Assembly: GCA_949296245.1 (NCBI GenBank)
Contig: CASFNW010000001.1
Coordinates: 1-64,000, forward strand
From: an uncultured bacterium
GTDB taxonomy: Bacteria; Cyanobacteriota; Vampirovibrionia; Gastranaerophilales; Gastranaerophilaceae
DNA: 64,000 nucleotides
Reading direction: 5' to 3'
A program made the position numbers and the translations under genes. Position 1 is the stretch's first letter. Each line of letters begins with the position of its first letter. Under the pieces are notes generated by a model. The model saw nothing but the letters and a program-made list of their open reading frames with translations. It was not told the DNA's origin and ran no database searches. Shown here piece after piece: positions 43,282 to 51,888 of this stretch.

Positions 43282-44052
43282 ATGAAGGAATATACTATAA
43301 GAAATGTATTATTAATTTCTTTTTTGCTTTTATTTATAAGTAATAATGTTTTTGCTGTGCCTGTTCCTCAAAATATTAAGGGAAATGACGGATACAAAAA
43401 TACAAGTATATTAAAGCAGCATCCAATAAATATTATCAAAAGACATACTGATAACGCTGATTCCGGACAGACACAAGATGCCAATAATGATTCAAATGCT
43501 TTGATAAATACAAATAAAACCGTTACTCAGGATAAACTTGATTCATATCAGGAAATCAGAAATCAGGCAAAACTTTTATATAATGCCAATAAATCGAATG
43601 AAGCGGCTAAATTGTTTAATTCCATTCCTGACAGCGAAAAAGTTTCTGATGACTGGCTGATATTGGCTAATATTTCTCAAGATAATGACAAAATTGTAGA
43701 TGCCGTATTTTATTTAAAAAAGGCTATACAAGCTGATGATAAAAATTATAAGGCACATTATAATCTAGGCAATCTTTATTATTATGACAACAAATATAAT
43801 ATGGCACTGAATGAGTATAGAAAAGTACTGAAAATAAAAAAAGATTTTGCATATGCATATTACAATAAGGGCTGCTGCTATTTAAAGAAGAAGAGCTGGT
43901 TTAATGCTAAGTATGAATTCGGTCTTGCAATAAAAGCAAATCCTGATGAACCTTCCTTCTATTATAATCTTGCTTACACATATAAAATGATGAAAAAAGA
44001 TAAAAAAGCGAAAGAAGCACTCGAAATATATAACAAGCTGATGACTCAGTAG
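43282..44052 (+). CDS. secreted TPR-repeat protein
   Basis: A 256-residue protein with a Sec signal peptide (about 1-25, ending VFA). After an Asn/Asp-rich linker to about residue 95 there are four or so TPR units (about 100-255), each with the W/L-G/A-Y-A/P pattern, for example AHYNLGNLYYYDNKYNMALNEYRKVL and AYYNKGCCYLKKKSWFNAKYEFGLAI in part. TPR domains bind other proteins; a periplasmic scaffold is likely. ATG 43282 is preferred to an upstream TTG because the signal peptide then begins normally. Confidence 0.85.
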   Translation: MKEYTIRNVLLISFLLLFISNNVFAVPVPQNIKGNDGYKNTSILKQHPINIIKRHTDNADSGQTQDANNDSNALINTNKTVTQDKLDSYQEIRNQAKLLYNANKSNEAAKLFNSIPDSEKVSDDWLILANISQDNDKIVDAVFYLKKAIQADDKNYKAHYNLGNLYYYDNKYNMALNEYRKVLKIKKDFAYAYYNKGCCYLKKKSWFNAKYEFGLAIKANPDEPSFYYNLAYTYKMMKKDKKAKEALEIYNKLMTQ

Positions 44053-44069
44053 TTCGGCAAAAGTATAAT

Positions 44070-44207
44070 GTCTAATTTGATGAAATATTAGACAGTCGGG
44101 TAATATACGGAAAAAATTCTGTGCGTAATATAAAAATAACATTTAATTACCCAGACACGATCCAGCTATTACCCGACGGAATATTCCGAGCGGGTTTTTT
44201 ATTTTTA
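44070..44207 (+). ncRNA. switch-like RNA: terminator with two alternative upstream partners
   Basis: Hairpin GTCTAAT / ATTAGAC (44070-44076, 44087-44093). GTCGGGTAAT (44095-44104) is the exact complement of ATTACCCGAC (44168-44177), whose CCCG forms the 5' arm of the terminator. An earlier near-copy ATTACCCAGAC (44146-44156) can pair with the same segment instead. A small hairpin ACGGAA / TTCTGT (44107-44122) lies between. Confidence 0.45.
44172..44207 (+). terminator. intrinsic terminator (possibly regulated)
   Basis: CCCG (44172-44175), CGGA (44177-44180), TCCG (44185-44188) and CGGG (44191-44194) form a stem with a small internal bulge, followed by TTTTTTATTTTT. Confidence 0.75.
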
Positions 44208-44236
44208 ACATTTATAACATAATCTAATATGCTCTG

Positions 44237-44265
44237 TTGACAGTGAATTATGTGCTTGTTAAACT
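44237..44265 (+). promoter_or_regulatory. rplU promoter
   Basis: Perfect TTGACA (44237-44242), 17-nt spacer, TAAACT (44260-44265, 4 of 6). Confidence 0.5.
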
Positions 44266-44288
44266 GGTTTTACTATGTTAGATAGGTA

Positions 44289-44376
44289 AGCTGTCTTAAA
44301 ATGCCGGGGGTGGCACATAGGTATTTGAGTTGGCTATGTCTCTCAGATATATATTAGATTCCCCTCTGCTACAGCT
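44289..44376 (+). promoter_or_regulatory. structured rplU leader, L21-leader-like
   Basis: AGCTGT (44289-44294) can pair with ACAGCT (44371-44376), enclosing a hairpin ACATAG / CTATGT (44315-44320, 44334-44339). A leader before rplU with a long-range stem is where many bacteria keep an L21-binding autoregulatory RNA; identity with that family is not shown. Confidence 0.4.
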
Positions 44377-44398
44377 CCTCAAATGAAAGGAAAGACAA

Positions 44399-44761
44399 AT
44401 GTACGCAATAGTTGAAACTGGCGGGAAACAGTACAAATTAGAAGAAGGTCGTTACGTTGATATTGAACTTATCGATGGTGAAGAAAACGACAAAGTTGTA
44501 TTTGACAAAGTTGTTATGCTTGTAAACGGCGCAAAATCTAAAGTTGGCGCCCCTTATGTAGACAAAGCATCTGTAGAAGGCAAAATTGTTAAACACGATA
44601 AAGCTAAAAAAGTCATAGTTTTCAAACAAAGAGCTAAAAAAGGCTACAGAAGAAAACAGGGACACAGACAATTCTTTACTAGAGTAATGGTTACAAAAAT
44701 CAGAACAACTGCCGCTAAAACAAAAGCAGCTGCCGCAGAAGCAGAAACACCAGCTGAATAA
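44399..44761 (+). CDS. rplU: 50S ribosomal protein L21
   Basis: L21 binds 23S rRNA in the large subunit. The first 102 residues are a standard L21 ([12 protein letters not shown] start; [21 protein letters not shown] near 71-92, the family signature). An Ala/Lys/Glu-rich tail of about 18 residues follows. GAAAGGA lies 7-13 nt before ATG 44399. It is paired with rpmA, 48 nt downstream, the usual arrangement. Confidence 0.97.
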   Translation: MYAIVETGGKQYKLEEGRYVDIELIDGEENDKVVFDKVVMLVNGAKSKVGAPYVDKASVEGKIVKHDKAKKVIVFKQRAKKGYRRKQGHRQFFTRVMVTKIRTTAAKTKAAAAEAETPAE

Positions 44762-44809
44762 ACCTTAACGGCATTATAAGTAACAGAATAATTTAAAGGA
44801 GATAATAAA

Positions 44810-45064
44810 ATGGCACATAAGAAGGGCGTAGGCTCATCAAAAAACGGACGCGACAGCGAAAGTAAGCGACTCGGTGTTAAAAAATTCGGCGGTGAACAAG
44901 TTCTCGCCGGAAACATCATTGTTCGTCAAAGAGGTACAAAATTCCACCCGGGCAACAATGTAGGTATCGGCAAAGATGACACATTATTTGCTCTTATCGA
45001 CGGTAAGGTTGTTTTTGAACCTCACAGACGTGACAGAAAACAGGTAAGCGTTTACGCTGTATAA
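44810..45064 (+). CDS. rpmA: 50S ribosomal protein L27
   Basis: L27 reaches the peptidyl-transferase centre and helps place tRNA. The 84-residue protein starts [20 protein letters not shown], lacking the cleavable N-terminal extension seen in Firmicutes, and has the [13 protein letters not shown] signature near 34-46. AAAGGAG precedes the ATG. A very long hairpin follows the stop codon. Confidence 0.97.
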   Translation: MAHKKGVGSSKNGRDSESKRLGVKKFGGEQVLAGNIIVRQRGTKFHPGNNVGIGKDDTLFALIDGKVVFEPHRRDRKQVSVYAV

Positions 45065-45078
45065 TTTTTAGATTTTAA

Positions 45079-45131
45079 ATAAACATTCAAAGAGGGTGAA
45101 CATAGTTTGTTCACCCTCTTTGAATGTTTAT
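45079..45131 (+). terminator. 24-bp perfect hairpin after rpmA
   Basis: Positions 45079-45102 and 45108-45131 pair without mismatch around a 5-nt loop TAGTT. There is no U-tract on the plus strand, so it may be an RNase III site or a 3'-end stabiliser instead of a simple terminator. Confidence 0.6.
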
Positions 45132-45147
45132 GATGATAAATATCATC
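45132..45147. promoter_or_regulatory. inverted repeat upstream of the pnp promoter
   Basis: GATGATA-AA-TATCATC, a 7-bp inverted repeat 20 bp before the -35 box; possible operator. Confidence 0.3.
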
Positions 45148-45166
45148 AAAGATTATCATTAAAATT

Positions 45167-45194
45167 TTGTCAAAGACTATGTTTAATATATAAT
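45167..45194 (+). promoter_or_regulatory. pnp promoter
   Basis: TTGTCA (45167-45172), 16-nt spacer, perfect TATAAT (45189-45194); predicts a leader of about 47 nt, which begins downstream of the long hairpin. Confidence 0.6.
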
Positions 45195-45247
45195 CAAAGA
45201 TGAACACAGTAAAAGTGCAAAAGTAGAATAGAAAAAAGGAAAAAAAC

Positions 45248-47377
45248 ATGGTAGATGTTAAAAGAATTGAAATTCCTGTAGGTAACAAGGCAGTTACCAT
45301 CGAAACAGGAAAGTATGCCAAATCAGCGAGTGGTTCGGTAGTTGTACGCTGCGGCGATACAATGTTGTTGGTTCATGCTGTAGTCAGTCCAGAACCGAGA
45401 GTTGGGATAGACTTTTTCCCGTTACTTATTGATTATGAAGAAAGAATGTCCGCTGTCGGAAGAATACCAGGCGGCTATAACAGAAGCGAAGGTAAAGCTT
45501 CTGATAAAGCAATCTTGATTTCAAGATTAATCGACAGACCAATAAGACCTTTATTCCCTAAAGGATACAGAAATGATGTGCAAATAGTTGCACAACTTAT
45601 AAGTTTAGATCATGACAATCAGCCGGATACTCTGGCTATGCTCGGCGCATCAGCTTCATTAATGCTTACGGAAGCTCCGTTTGAAGGCCCTATAGGTGCT
45701 GTAAGAGTAGGCAGAATAGACGGTCAGTTTATTGCTAATCCGTCTTATGCTGACGCTGCAAAATCCGATATAGATATCGTTGTTGCAGGTACACATGATT
45801 CTGTAATTATGGTTGAAGCAGGTGCAAAATTTGTTACTGAAGATGATATTATGAATGCTGTTGAATTCGCACAAAAAGAAATTGCAAGACAATGCGAACA
45901 TCAACTGCAATTTATGAATGATTGCGGTATTGTAAAACCTGAATTTGTAAATCCTTACGATACAACAGCAATTGCAAAAATTATCAATGATATTGCCTAT
46001 GACAAAGTTACTGAAGCTTATCATGACTTTGACAGAGACGGCAGAAAAGCAAAATTGGAAGAAGCCAAACAAATGGTTAAGGCAGAGTTTGATTCATACG
46101 GTGATGACCATGAAGCAAAAATAATGATGGCAGAAACCGGTATTGATTTTGTTGCTGAAGAATTTAAGGCTCTTGAAAAGAAAATCATGAGAAAAATGAT
46201 TAAAGAAGAAAGAGTCAGAGCAGACGGACGTAAATTTAATGAAGTACGTCCTATCTGGTGTGAAGTAGGTGTTGTTCCAAGAGCTCACGGTTCTGCGGTA
46301 TTTACAAGAGGTCAGACTCAAATTATGTCAGTTGCAACACTTGCCGGCCCCGGTATGGCTCAAGAACTTGACGGAGTTGACCCTGAAACAAAGAAAACAT
46401 TTATGCACAAATACATCTTCCCGGGCTTCTCAGTAGGTGAAGTTAAGCCGTTAAGAGGACCCGGCAGACGTGAAGTCGGTCACGGTCACTTAGCAGAAAG
46501 AGCAAATGTTCCCGCACTTCCTTCACAAGAAGAATTTGGCTATACAATCAGAGTAACTTCTGATGTACTGGAATCTAACGGTTCTACATCAATGGGTTCA
46601 ACATGTGCAACATCAATGGCTTTGATGAATGCAGGTGTTCCTGTTAAATGCATGATAGGCGGCGTTGCAATGGGGCTTATCAAAGAGCCTGATGAAGATA
46701 TTGTCTTGACGGATATTCAGGGTATCGAAGACTTCTTAGGCGATATGGACTTTAAAGTTACAGGTAACGATGAAGGTATTACAGCTCTTCAAATGGATAT
46801 GAAGGCAAAAGGTATTTCAAATGAAACATTAAGAAGAGCTTTACTTCAAGCAAAAGAAGGAAGATTACACATCTTGGGTAAAATGAGAGAAGTAATCACA
46901 GAACCTGCAAAAGAAATGTCACCGTATGCACCCAGAATTCATACAATGAAAATTGCAAATGAAGACATAGGAGCTGTAATCGGGCCCGGCGGTAAGAATA
47001 TCAGACATATCATTGAATGTTCCGGTGCTGAAATTGATATTCAAGATGACGGAACAGTTACTATTACAAGCAATGATAAGGAAGGTACTGATATTGCAAT
47101 CAGAATGATTGATGCAATTACCTTTAAACCTGAAGTCGGTATGGTAAGAAAAGGTAAAGTTGTAAGAATCATTCCTATCGGTGCTTTTGTCGAACTTGCT
47201 CCCGGTAAAGACGGTATGGTTCATATATCTCAAGTTTGCAATGAGAGAATTGAATCAATTGAACCTCACTTAAATATAGGTGATGAGGTCATTGTCAAAG
47301 TTATCAAAATCGATGACAAAGGCAGAGTTAACCTGACAATTAAAGGTGTTACAGACGAAGAAAAAGCATCTGTATAA
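45248..47377 (+). CDS. pnp: polyribonucleotide nucleotidyltransferase (PNPase)
   Basis: PNPase degrades RNA 3' to 5' by phosphorolysis and adds tails. The 709-residue protein has two RNase PH domains (about 5-215 and 320-545) joined by a helical part, then a KH domain with IGAVIGPGGKNIRHI near 573-587 and an S1 domain with GKVVRIIPIGAFVEL near 638-652. All features of an active enzyme are present, including the GRREVGHGHLAERA stretch. It has its own promoter and a terminator, so it is a single-gene unit. Confidence 0.97.
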   Translation: MVDVKRIEIPVGNKAVTIETGKYAKSASGSVVVRCGDTMLLVHAVVSPEPRVGIDFFPLLIDYEERMSAVGRIPGGYNRSEGKASDKAILISRLIDRPIRPLFPKGYRNDVQIVAQLISLDHDNQPDTLAMLGASASLMLTEAPFEGPIGAVRVGRIDGQFIANPSYADAAKSDIDIVVAGTHDSVIMVEAGAKFVTEDDIMNAVEFAQKEIARQCEHQLQFMNDCGIVKPEFVNPYDTTAIAKIINDIAYDKVTEAYHDFDRDGRKAKLEEAKQMVKAEFDSYGDDHEAKIMMAETGIDFVAEEFKALEKKIMRKMIKEERVRADGRKFNEVRPIWCEVGVVPRAHGSAVFTRGQTQIMSVATLAGPGMAQELDGVDPETKKTFMHKYIFPGFSVGEVKPLRGPGRREVGHGHLAERANVPALPSQEEFGYTIRVTSDVLESNGSTSMGSTCATSMALMNAGVPVKCMIGGVAMGLIKEPDEDIVLTDIQGIEDFLGDMDFKVTGNDEGITALQMDMKAKGISNETLRRALLQAKEGRLHILGKMREVITEPAKEMSPYAPRIHTMKIANEDIGAVIGPGGKNIRHIIECSGAEIDIQDDGTVTITSNDKEGTDIAIRMIDAITFKPEVGMVRKGKVVRIIPIGAFVELAPGKDGMVHISQVCNERIESIEPHLNIGDEVIVKVIKIDDKGRVNLTIKGVTDEEKASV

Positions 47378-47385
47378 TTAATATG

Positions 47386-47423
47386 AAATAGAGCTTATTA
47401 AATAAAATAAGCTCTATTTTTTT
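47386..47423 (+). terminator. pnp terminator
   Basis: AAATAGAGCTTATT (47386-47399) and AATAAGCTCTATTT (47406-47419) form a 14-bp stem followed by further T residues to 47423. Confidence 0.85.
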
Positions 47424-47448
47424 ATAATATTTAGAAAACGGAGTTTAT

Positions 47449-48258
47449 ATGTACAATAGAGTCAAATTTCTTCTTTATGGTTCAGTTTTTTTATTTTTTA
47501 TTCTTTTGTTTACAGCTATACAACAATCATCTACTGTAGCTGACAAAAAAGCTCAAGAAAAAATTGAGCAGGATATGATTAATAAAGTAGAAAAATATCA
47601 AAAAATAGCAGAAGAACAAAACAGTAAACAAATACAGGAAAAATCACAAACCTCTCAGGACTTTGAACAAATGCCAATGCAGCCGCCCAGAACTGAAACA
47701 CCGGTTACAAATAATATTCAACAGAATGAGAAGCCAGACAATGAATTAGAAATTGAAAATAATCAAACGACACAAACAACTGAAAAATTGTATTATGCGT
47801 CAAATAACGCAGAAACTACAGATTATTTGTTATGCAAAAGATTCCAATTTGAAGGTAACAACTTTGCAATAATTGCTTTTGATGACACAAGCTATACTTC
47901 AGAATATTCAAAATTTGTAAACAGAAAATTCTACATATATAAAGAATTAGAACAAAATCTAACACAGATACACTATCTTTTTGAAAAATCTGTACAAAAA
48001 GATAGTGCGTCATTACCGGATTTCAGCGTTGTCGTAAATAAGTATGATGTAAAAATAACATATAATTCCAAACCTCCTGTAAACAGAACAGTAAACCGAA
48101 ATTTGTTAATCAATGCCAGCAAACAATATAATGATATGCCGGTATTAACTACAATAAACCCTGAGTCTGACCAAAATAGTGACAGTAAATTGAATACAAA
48201 AACGAGCGCGCCAGATAAAGATATTCCGGAGTTGACTCCAATTGAACCTGAAAACTAA
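47449..48258 (+). CDS. membrane-anchored hypothetical protein
   Basis: A 269-residue protein with one N-terminal membrane helix (about 6-25), a Gln/Glu/Lys-rich coiled-coil stretch (about 30-75), a Pro/Thr/Asn-rich linker and a small folded region (about 115-205) containing one Cys, then an acidic low-complexity tail with two TxIxPE-type repeats (TTINPESD, LTPIEPEN). The build suggests a bitopic inner-membrane protein facing the periplasm. I recognise no family. GGAG lies 6 nt before the ATG. Confidence 0.7.
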   Translation: MYNRVKFLLYGSVFLFFILLFTAIQQSSTVADKKAQEKIEQDMINKVEKYQKIAEEQNSKQIQEKSQTSQDFEQMPMQPPRTETPVTNNIQQNEKPDNELEIENNQTTQTTEKLYYASNNAETTDYLLCKRFQFEGNNFAIIAFDDTSYTSEYSKFVNRKFYIYKELEQNLTQIHYLFEKSVQKDSASLPDFSVVVNKYDVKITYNSKPPVNRTVNRNLLINASKQYNDMPVLTTINPESDQNSDSKLNTKTSAPDKDIPELTPIEPEN

Positions 48259-48277
48259 TTATAACTGTAAATTGTAA

Positions 48278-48306
48278 TTTACAGGCAGGGATTTTTTCTG
48301 TATAAT
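48278..48306 (+). promoter_or_regulatory. promoter of the pyrH-frr-cdsA-rnc-rpe cluster
   Basis: TTTACA (48278-48283, 5 of 6), 17-nt spacer, perfect TATAAT (48301-48306). A CTGTAAAT / ATTTACAG inverted repeat overlaps the -35 and may be an operator or the terminator of the previous gene. Confidence 0.7.
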
Positions 48307-48336
48307 CGATTGTATAAATTTAATTAGGATTTAACA

Positions 48337-49062
48337 ATGAGCAATAATCTAAAATATAAAAGGGTTCTGTTAAAAGTAAGCGGGGAAGCATTACTTGGGA
48401 ATCAAGAATTCGGGATTGATCAAAAACCTGTCGAAATGATTGCTAAAGAAATAAAAGAAGCTCATGACATGGGAGCAGAAATTGCAGTTGTAGTAGGCGG
48501 CGGCAATATTTTCAGAGGAATGAAAAATTCGGCAAAGCTAGGTATGGATCAAGCTTCAGGTGATTATGTAGGTATGCTTGCTACGGTTATGAATGCAATA
48601 GCACTTCAAAGTGCACTCCGTAAACTTAAAGTATCCTGCAGAGTCCAGACTGCTATTGACATGGACAAAATTGCAGAACCTTATATCAGATTTAAAGCTA
48701 TAAGACATCTTGAAAAAAACAGAGTTGTTATTTTTGCCGCCGGTACAGGAAATCCTTTCTTCACTACAGATACTGCTGCAGCATTAAGAGCGTCAGAAAT
48801 CGATGCACAGGTTATGCTTATGGCAAAAAACGGTGTAGACGGTGTATATTCGGATGACCCGAGAGTAAATCCGGAAGCAAAAAAATATGACAGAATATCT
48901 TATGATGATATAATTGTTAAAGGTTTAAAAGTTATGGATACTGCATCTTGTGCTTTATGCAAACAGAATAATATCCCAATTATTGTTTTTGATTTTGCAG
49001 CAAAAGGCAGCATATCTAAAATTTTACACGGTGAAAATATAGGTACTTTTGTAGGAGAATAA
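48337..49062 (+). CDS. pyrH: UMP kinase
   Basis: PyrH makes UDP from UMP as a hexamer of the amino-acid-kinase fold. It has KVSGEALLG near 11-19, [10 protein letters not shown] near 50-59, the [17 protein letters not shown] stretch near 136-152 and [10 protein letters not shown] near 166-175. Length 241 is normal. It heads the conserved bacterial cluster pyrH-frr-cdsA, here followed by rnc and rpe; the usual tsf (upstream) and uppS (between frr and cdsA) are absent. Confidence 0.97.
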   Translation: MSNNLKYKRVLLKVSGEALLGNQEFGIDQKPVEMIAKEIKEAHDMGAEIAVVVGGGNIFRGMKNSAKLGMDQASGDYVGMLATVMNAIALQSALRKLKVSCRVQTAIDMDKIAEPYIRFKAIRHLEKNRVVIFAAGTGNPFFTTDTAAALRASEIDAQVMLMAKNGVDGVYSDDPRVNPEAKKYDRISYDDIIVKGLKVMDTASCALCKQNNIPIIVFDFAAKGSISKILHGENIGTFVGE

Positions 49063-49064
49063 AT

Positions 49065-49625
49065 ATGACAGTTGATGAAATGCTATCAAATGGCACAGAT
49101 AAAATGGAAAAAGCTGTTAATGCTTTGAAAAAGGAATTTGGACAAATCCGTACAGGCAGAGCAAATCCGCTTATACTGGACAAAGTTGTAGTTGATTATT
49201 ACGGGGTACCAACACCTTTAAGACAAATGTCTCAGGTAGGCGTGCAGGATGGACAGACACTTGTTATCACTCCGTACGACAAGTCAATTATAAAAGAAAT
49301 TGAAAAAGCAATGATAAAAGCAGAACTCGGTATTACACCGAACTCTGATGGTGTTGTTATACGTCTTACATTCCCGCCTTTAACAGAAGACAGAAGAAAA
49401 GAAATCTGCAAAGATGTAAAAAAGGCTGCAGAAGATGCTAAAGTTGCAATCAGAAATATCAGAAGAGATATGACTGATGAACTCAAAAAGATTGAAAAAG
49501 CAGATAATCTTCCGGAAGATGCTGTTAAAGATAATCAGGATAAAATTCAAAAAATTACGGATAAATATGTAAAAATCATTGATGATCACGCAGCAGAAAA
49601 AGAAAAAGAGGTTATGACTGTATAG
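49065..49625 (+). CDS. frr: ribosome recycling factor
   Basis: RRF splits the post-termination ribosome with EF-G. The 186-residue protein has the three-helix-bundle segments and the family stretch GQIRTGRANPLILD near 25-38, YYGVPTPLRQMSQV near 45-58, and RRKEICKDVKKAAEDAKVAIRNIRRD near 110-135 in pieces. It begins 2 nt after the pyrH stop and shares its last base with the GTG of cdsA. Confidence 0.97.
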   Translation: MTVDEMLSNGTDKMEKAVNALKKEFGQIRTGRANPLILDKVVVDYYGVPTPLRQMSQVGVQDGQTLVITPYDKSIIKEIEKAMIKAELGITPNSDGVVIRLTFPPLTEDRRKEICKDVKKAAEDAKVAIRNIRRDMTDELKKIEKADNLPEDAVKDNQDKIQKITDKYVKIIDDHAAEKEKEVMTV

Positions 49626-50533
49626 TGAGTGTGCTAAATCTCTTTAACAATTCAACACTAAGGCTGATAACAGGCATTTTAATCGGTTTTTTTGTACTCG
49701 GATGTGTAATTGCAGGCGGTATACCGTTAATGCTGCTTGTTATGTTTGTGGCATATATCGGGTCAAAAGAGTATGTTGACATTTTAAAGAAAAAAGGATT
49801 CAGACCATTCCTTCATTTAATACTGCTTGCAGACATCTGTTTTGTTGTTCTTACGGCGTTAAAGAGATTTGATCTTGTGCCTGTGGTTTTAACTCTAGGT
49901 ACAATAGGTGCCTTTACACTTGTCTTGTGCAAAGGCAGACAGCCTTATATCGCTAATGTTGCTACAACAGTGCTTGGTTTTATATACGGAGGATGGCTGC
50001 CCTGCTATGTAATCCTTTTAAGACAGCTAAATCAGGATTCTCTTGGCTTTTTTACAATAAAAATGTGCTCGGGTCTGGGATTTTTGTTACTGTTGTTCTT
50101 TACAATACTCGTAACCGATGTAGGTGCGTATGTATTTGGTTCAAAGTTTGGAAAAACGCCTCTGGCCCCAGTTGTCAGTCCAAAAAAGACTGTGGAAGGT
50201 TCAATAGGAGGCACTGTACTTGCTATTATAACAGCTATGATTATAGGCTGGCTAATTCATATTGAATGGTATCAGTCACTGATTGCAGGATTTTTGATTA
50301 CTTTGTTTGCGCAGGTTGGAGATCTTGCAGAATCCCTGATAAAAAGAGATGCGGGTGTAAAAGACTCAGGAAATTCTCTTCCAGGGCACGGCGGCTTTCT
50401 TGACAGGGCTGACAGCTATTTATTCAGTACACCGGTAGCATATTTTTATTTCAATTATTTTGTAGTGAGCGACCAGCTTACCATTGATTTTATAAGTTTT
50501 GCCAGAAAGGCTCTGCATGCAGTCGGACTGTAG
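49625..50533 (+). CDS. cdsA: phosphatidate cytidylyltransferase
   Basis: CdsA makes CDP-diacylglycerol from phosphatidate and CTP in the inner membrane. The 302-residue protein has about eight membrane helices and the signature in two parts: VSPKKTVEGSIGG near 180-192 and VKDSGNSLPGHGGFLDRADS near 246-265, containing the metal-binding Asp residues. The start is GTG 49625, overlapping the frr stop; a second GTG two codons on is possible. Its end overlaps rnc by 17 nt. Confidence 0.94.
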   Translation: MSVLNLFNNSTLRLITGILIGFFVLGCVIAGGIPLMLLVMFVAYIGSKEYVDILKKKGFRPFLHLILLADICFVVLTALKRFDLVPVVLTLGTIGAFTLVLCKGRQPYIANVATTVLGFIYGGWLPCYVILLRQLNQDSLGFFTIKMCSGLGFLLLLFFTILVTDVGAYVFGSKFGKTPLAPVVSPKKTVEGSIGGTVLAIITAMIIGWLIHIEWYQSLIAGFLITLFAQVGDLAESLIKRDAGVKDSGNSLPGHGGFLDRADSYLFSTPVAYFYFNYFVVSDQLTIDFISFARKALHAVGL

Positions 50534-51248
50534 TGAACATGATTTATACAACTTTATTTGTTCTTTGGGGTTTAAAGATTTTTCTTTAGACTTGATTAAT
50601 ACTGCCTTTACGCACAGCTCTTATACAAAAGAGCATGATGAAAGTTATTTAAAATGCTATGAAAGATTGGAGTTTCTGGGTGATGCGGTTTTAAAACTCG
50701 CTGTAACAGATTATTTATATAATACTTATCCAGATTCGCACGAGGGAGATCTTACAAAAATAAGATCAATAATTGTCAGTGATGAAATTCTGTATCAAAT
50801 TGCACGGAAATTAGAAATAGAACGCTTTATAAAAGTAAGCAAAGCAGAAGAAAAATGCGGAGGCAAAAAGCTTGAATCCATACAGGCATGTGTTATGGAA
50901 GCTTTGTTTGGTGCGTTATACCTTTCCTCTGACAGAACTCTGCTTAATAATTTTATTGTTGATAATTTAAAAGAATTTATTAATGACATTGCAAATAACA
51001 AAACTGTATACAATGCCAAAGCAGTTTTACAGGAATATACGCAAGGGTTGAGTAAAGAGCTCCCTGTATATACCGTTGTAAAAGAAACCGGTGCAGCACA
51101 TAACAAAACATTTTTTGTACAAGTATCATATAATGGCAATTTGCTTGCTGAGGCAGACGGTAAAACAAAGAAACAGGCTGAGCAGCAGGCCGCATATATT
51201 GCCTGCAAAAAGCTTGGAATCATAAAGGATACTATAAATCATGAATAA
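50517..51248 (+). CDS. rnc: ribonuclease III
   Basis: RNase III cuts double-stranded RNA, including rRNA precursors. Residues about 5-150 are the catalytic domain with the signature ERLEFLGDAVL near 43-53 and the second acidic patch EALFGALYLS near 122-131; residues about 160-230 are a double-stranded-RNA-binding domain. ATG 50517 is chosen because AAAGG lies 6 nt upstream; the gene starts inside cdsA. The long perfect hairpin after rpmA would be a natural substrate. Confidence 0.95.
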   Translation: MQSDCSEHDLYNFICSLGFKDFSLDLINTAFTHSSYTKEHDESYLKCYERLEFLGDAVLKLAVTDYLYNTYPDSHEGDLTKIRSIIVSDEILYQIARKLEIERFIKVSKAEEKCGGKKLESIQACVMEALFGALYLSSDRTLLNNFIVDNLKEFINDIANNKTVYNAKAVLQEYTQGLSKELPVYTVVKETGAAHNKTFFVQVSYNGNLLAEADGKTKKQAEQQAAYIACKKLGIIKDTINHE

Positions 51249-51888
51249 AACTATTATTTCACCATCTATTTTATCAGCAGACTTTGCAAACCTCGGTCGT
51301 GATGTAAAAGAACTGCAAGATTGCGGTGCTGATTGGGTTCATGTAGATGTCATGGACGGACATTTTGTACCTAACTTAACCATTGGAGCACCAGTTGTAA
51401 AAGCAATAAAGCCGTATTGTAATATTCCTCTTGATGTGCATCTTATGATAGATAATCCTCAAAACTATATTGAAGACTTTGTTAAAGCAGGTGCTGACAT
51501 AATCACATTTCATTATGAAGCAGCAGGTGATTTGACAGAAGATATTATAAATAATATAAAGTCTCACGATATACTTGTAGGACTGTCTATCAAACCCAAA
51601 ACACCGCCGCAGGAAATTTTAAAATATCTTTTAATGGTTGATATGGTTCTTGTAATGACTGTGGAGCCGGGTTTTGGCGGACAAGAATTTATGAAAAATT
51701 GTGCTGACAAGCTACCTGTTATCAGACAAAATGCGCCTGAAAATCTGATTATTCAGGTTGACGGGGGTATCAATAAAGAAACAGCTCAAATTTGTAAAAA
51801 TTTAGGCGCAAATTCACTAGTGGCAGGTTCATATATATTCAAGTCCGCAAATACAGAAGAAGCAATAAGTTCTTTAAAAATCATTTAA
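51241..51888 (+). CDS. rpe: ribulose-phosphate 3-epimerase
   Basis: Rpe interconverts ribulose-5-phosphate and xylulose-5-phosphate in the pentose-phosphate pathway. The TIM-barrel protein (215 residues) has ILSADFANLG at 8-17, HVDVMDGHFVPNLTIG near 32-47, the second catalytic Asp in VDGGI near 175-179 and MTVEPGFGGQEF near 138-149. It overlaps rnc by 8 nt; its stop overlaps that of gcvPA by 4 nt on the other strand. Confidence 0.96.
   Translation: MNKTIISPSILSADFANLGRDVKELQDCGADWVHVDVMDGHFVPNLTIGAPVVKAIKPYCNIPLDVHLMIDNPQNYIEDFVKAGADIITFHYEAAGDLTEDIINNIKSHDILVGLSIKPKTPPQEILKYLLMVDMVLVMTVEPGFGGQEFMKNCADKLPVIRQNAPENLIIQVDGGINKETAQICKNLGANSLVAGSYIFKSANTEEAISSLKII

Larger units (their letters stand above)
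44053..44398. other. 346-bp regulatory region between the TPR gene and rplU
   Basis: No gene is seen. It holds a hairpin and a terminator with competing partners (44070-44207), the rplU promoter (44237-44265) and a structured rplU leader (about 44272-44398). Confidence 0.7.
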
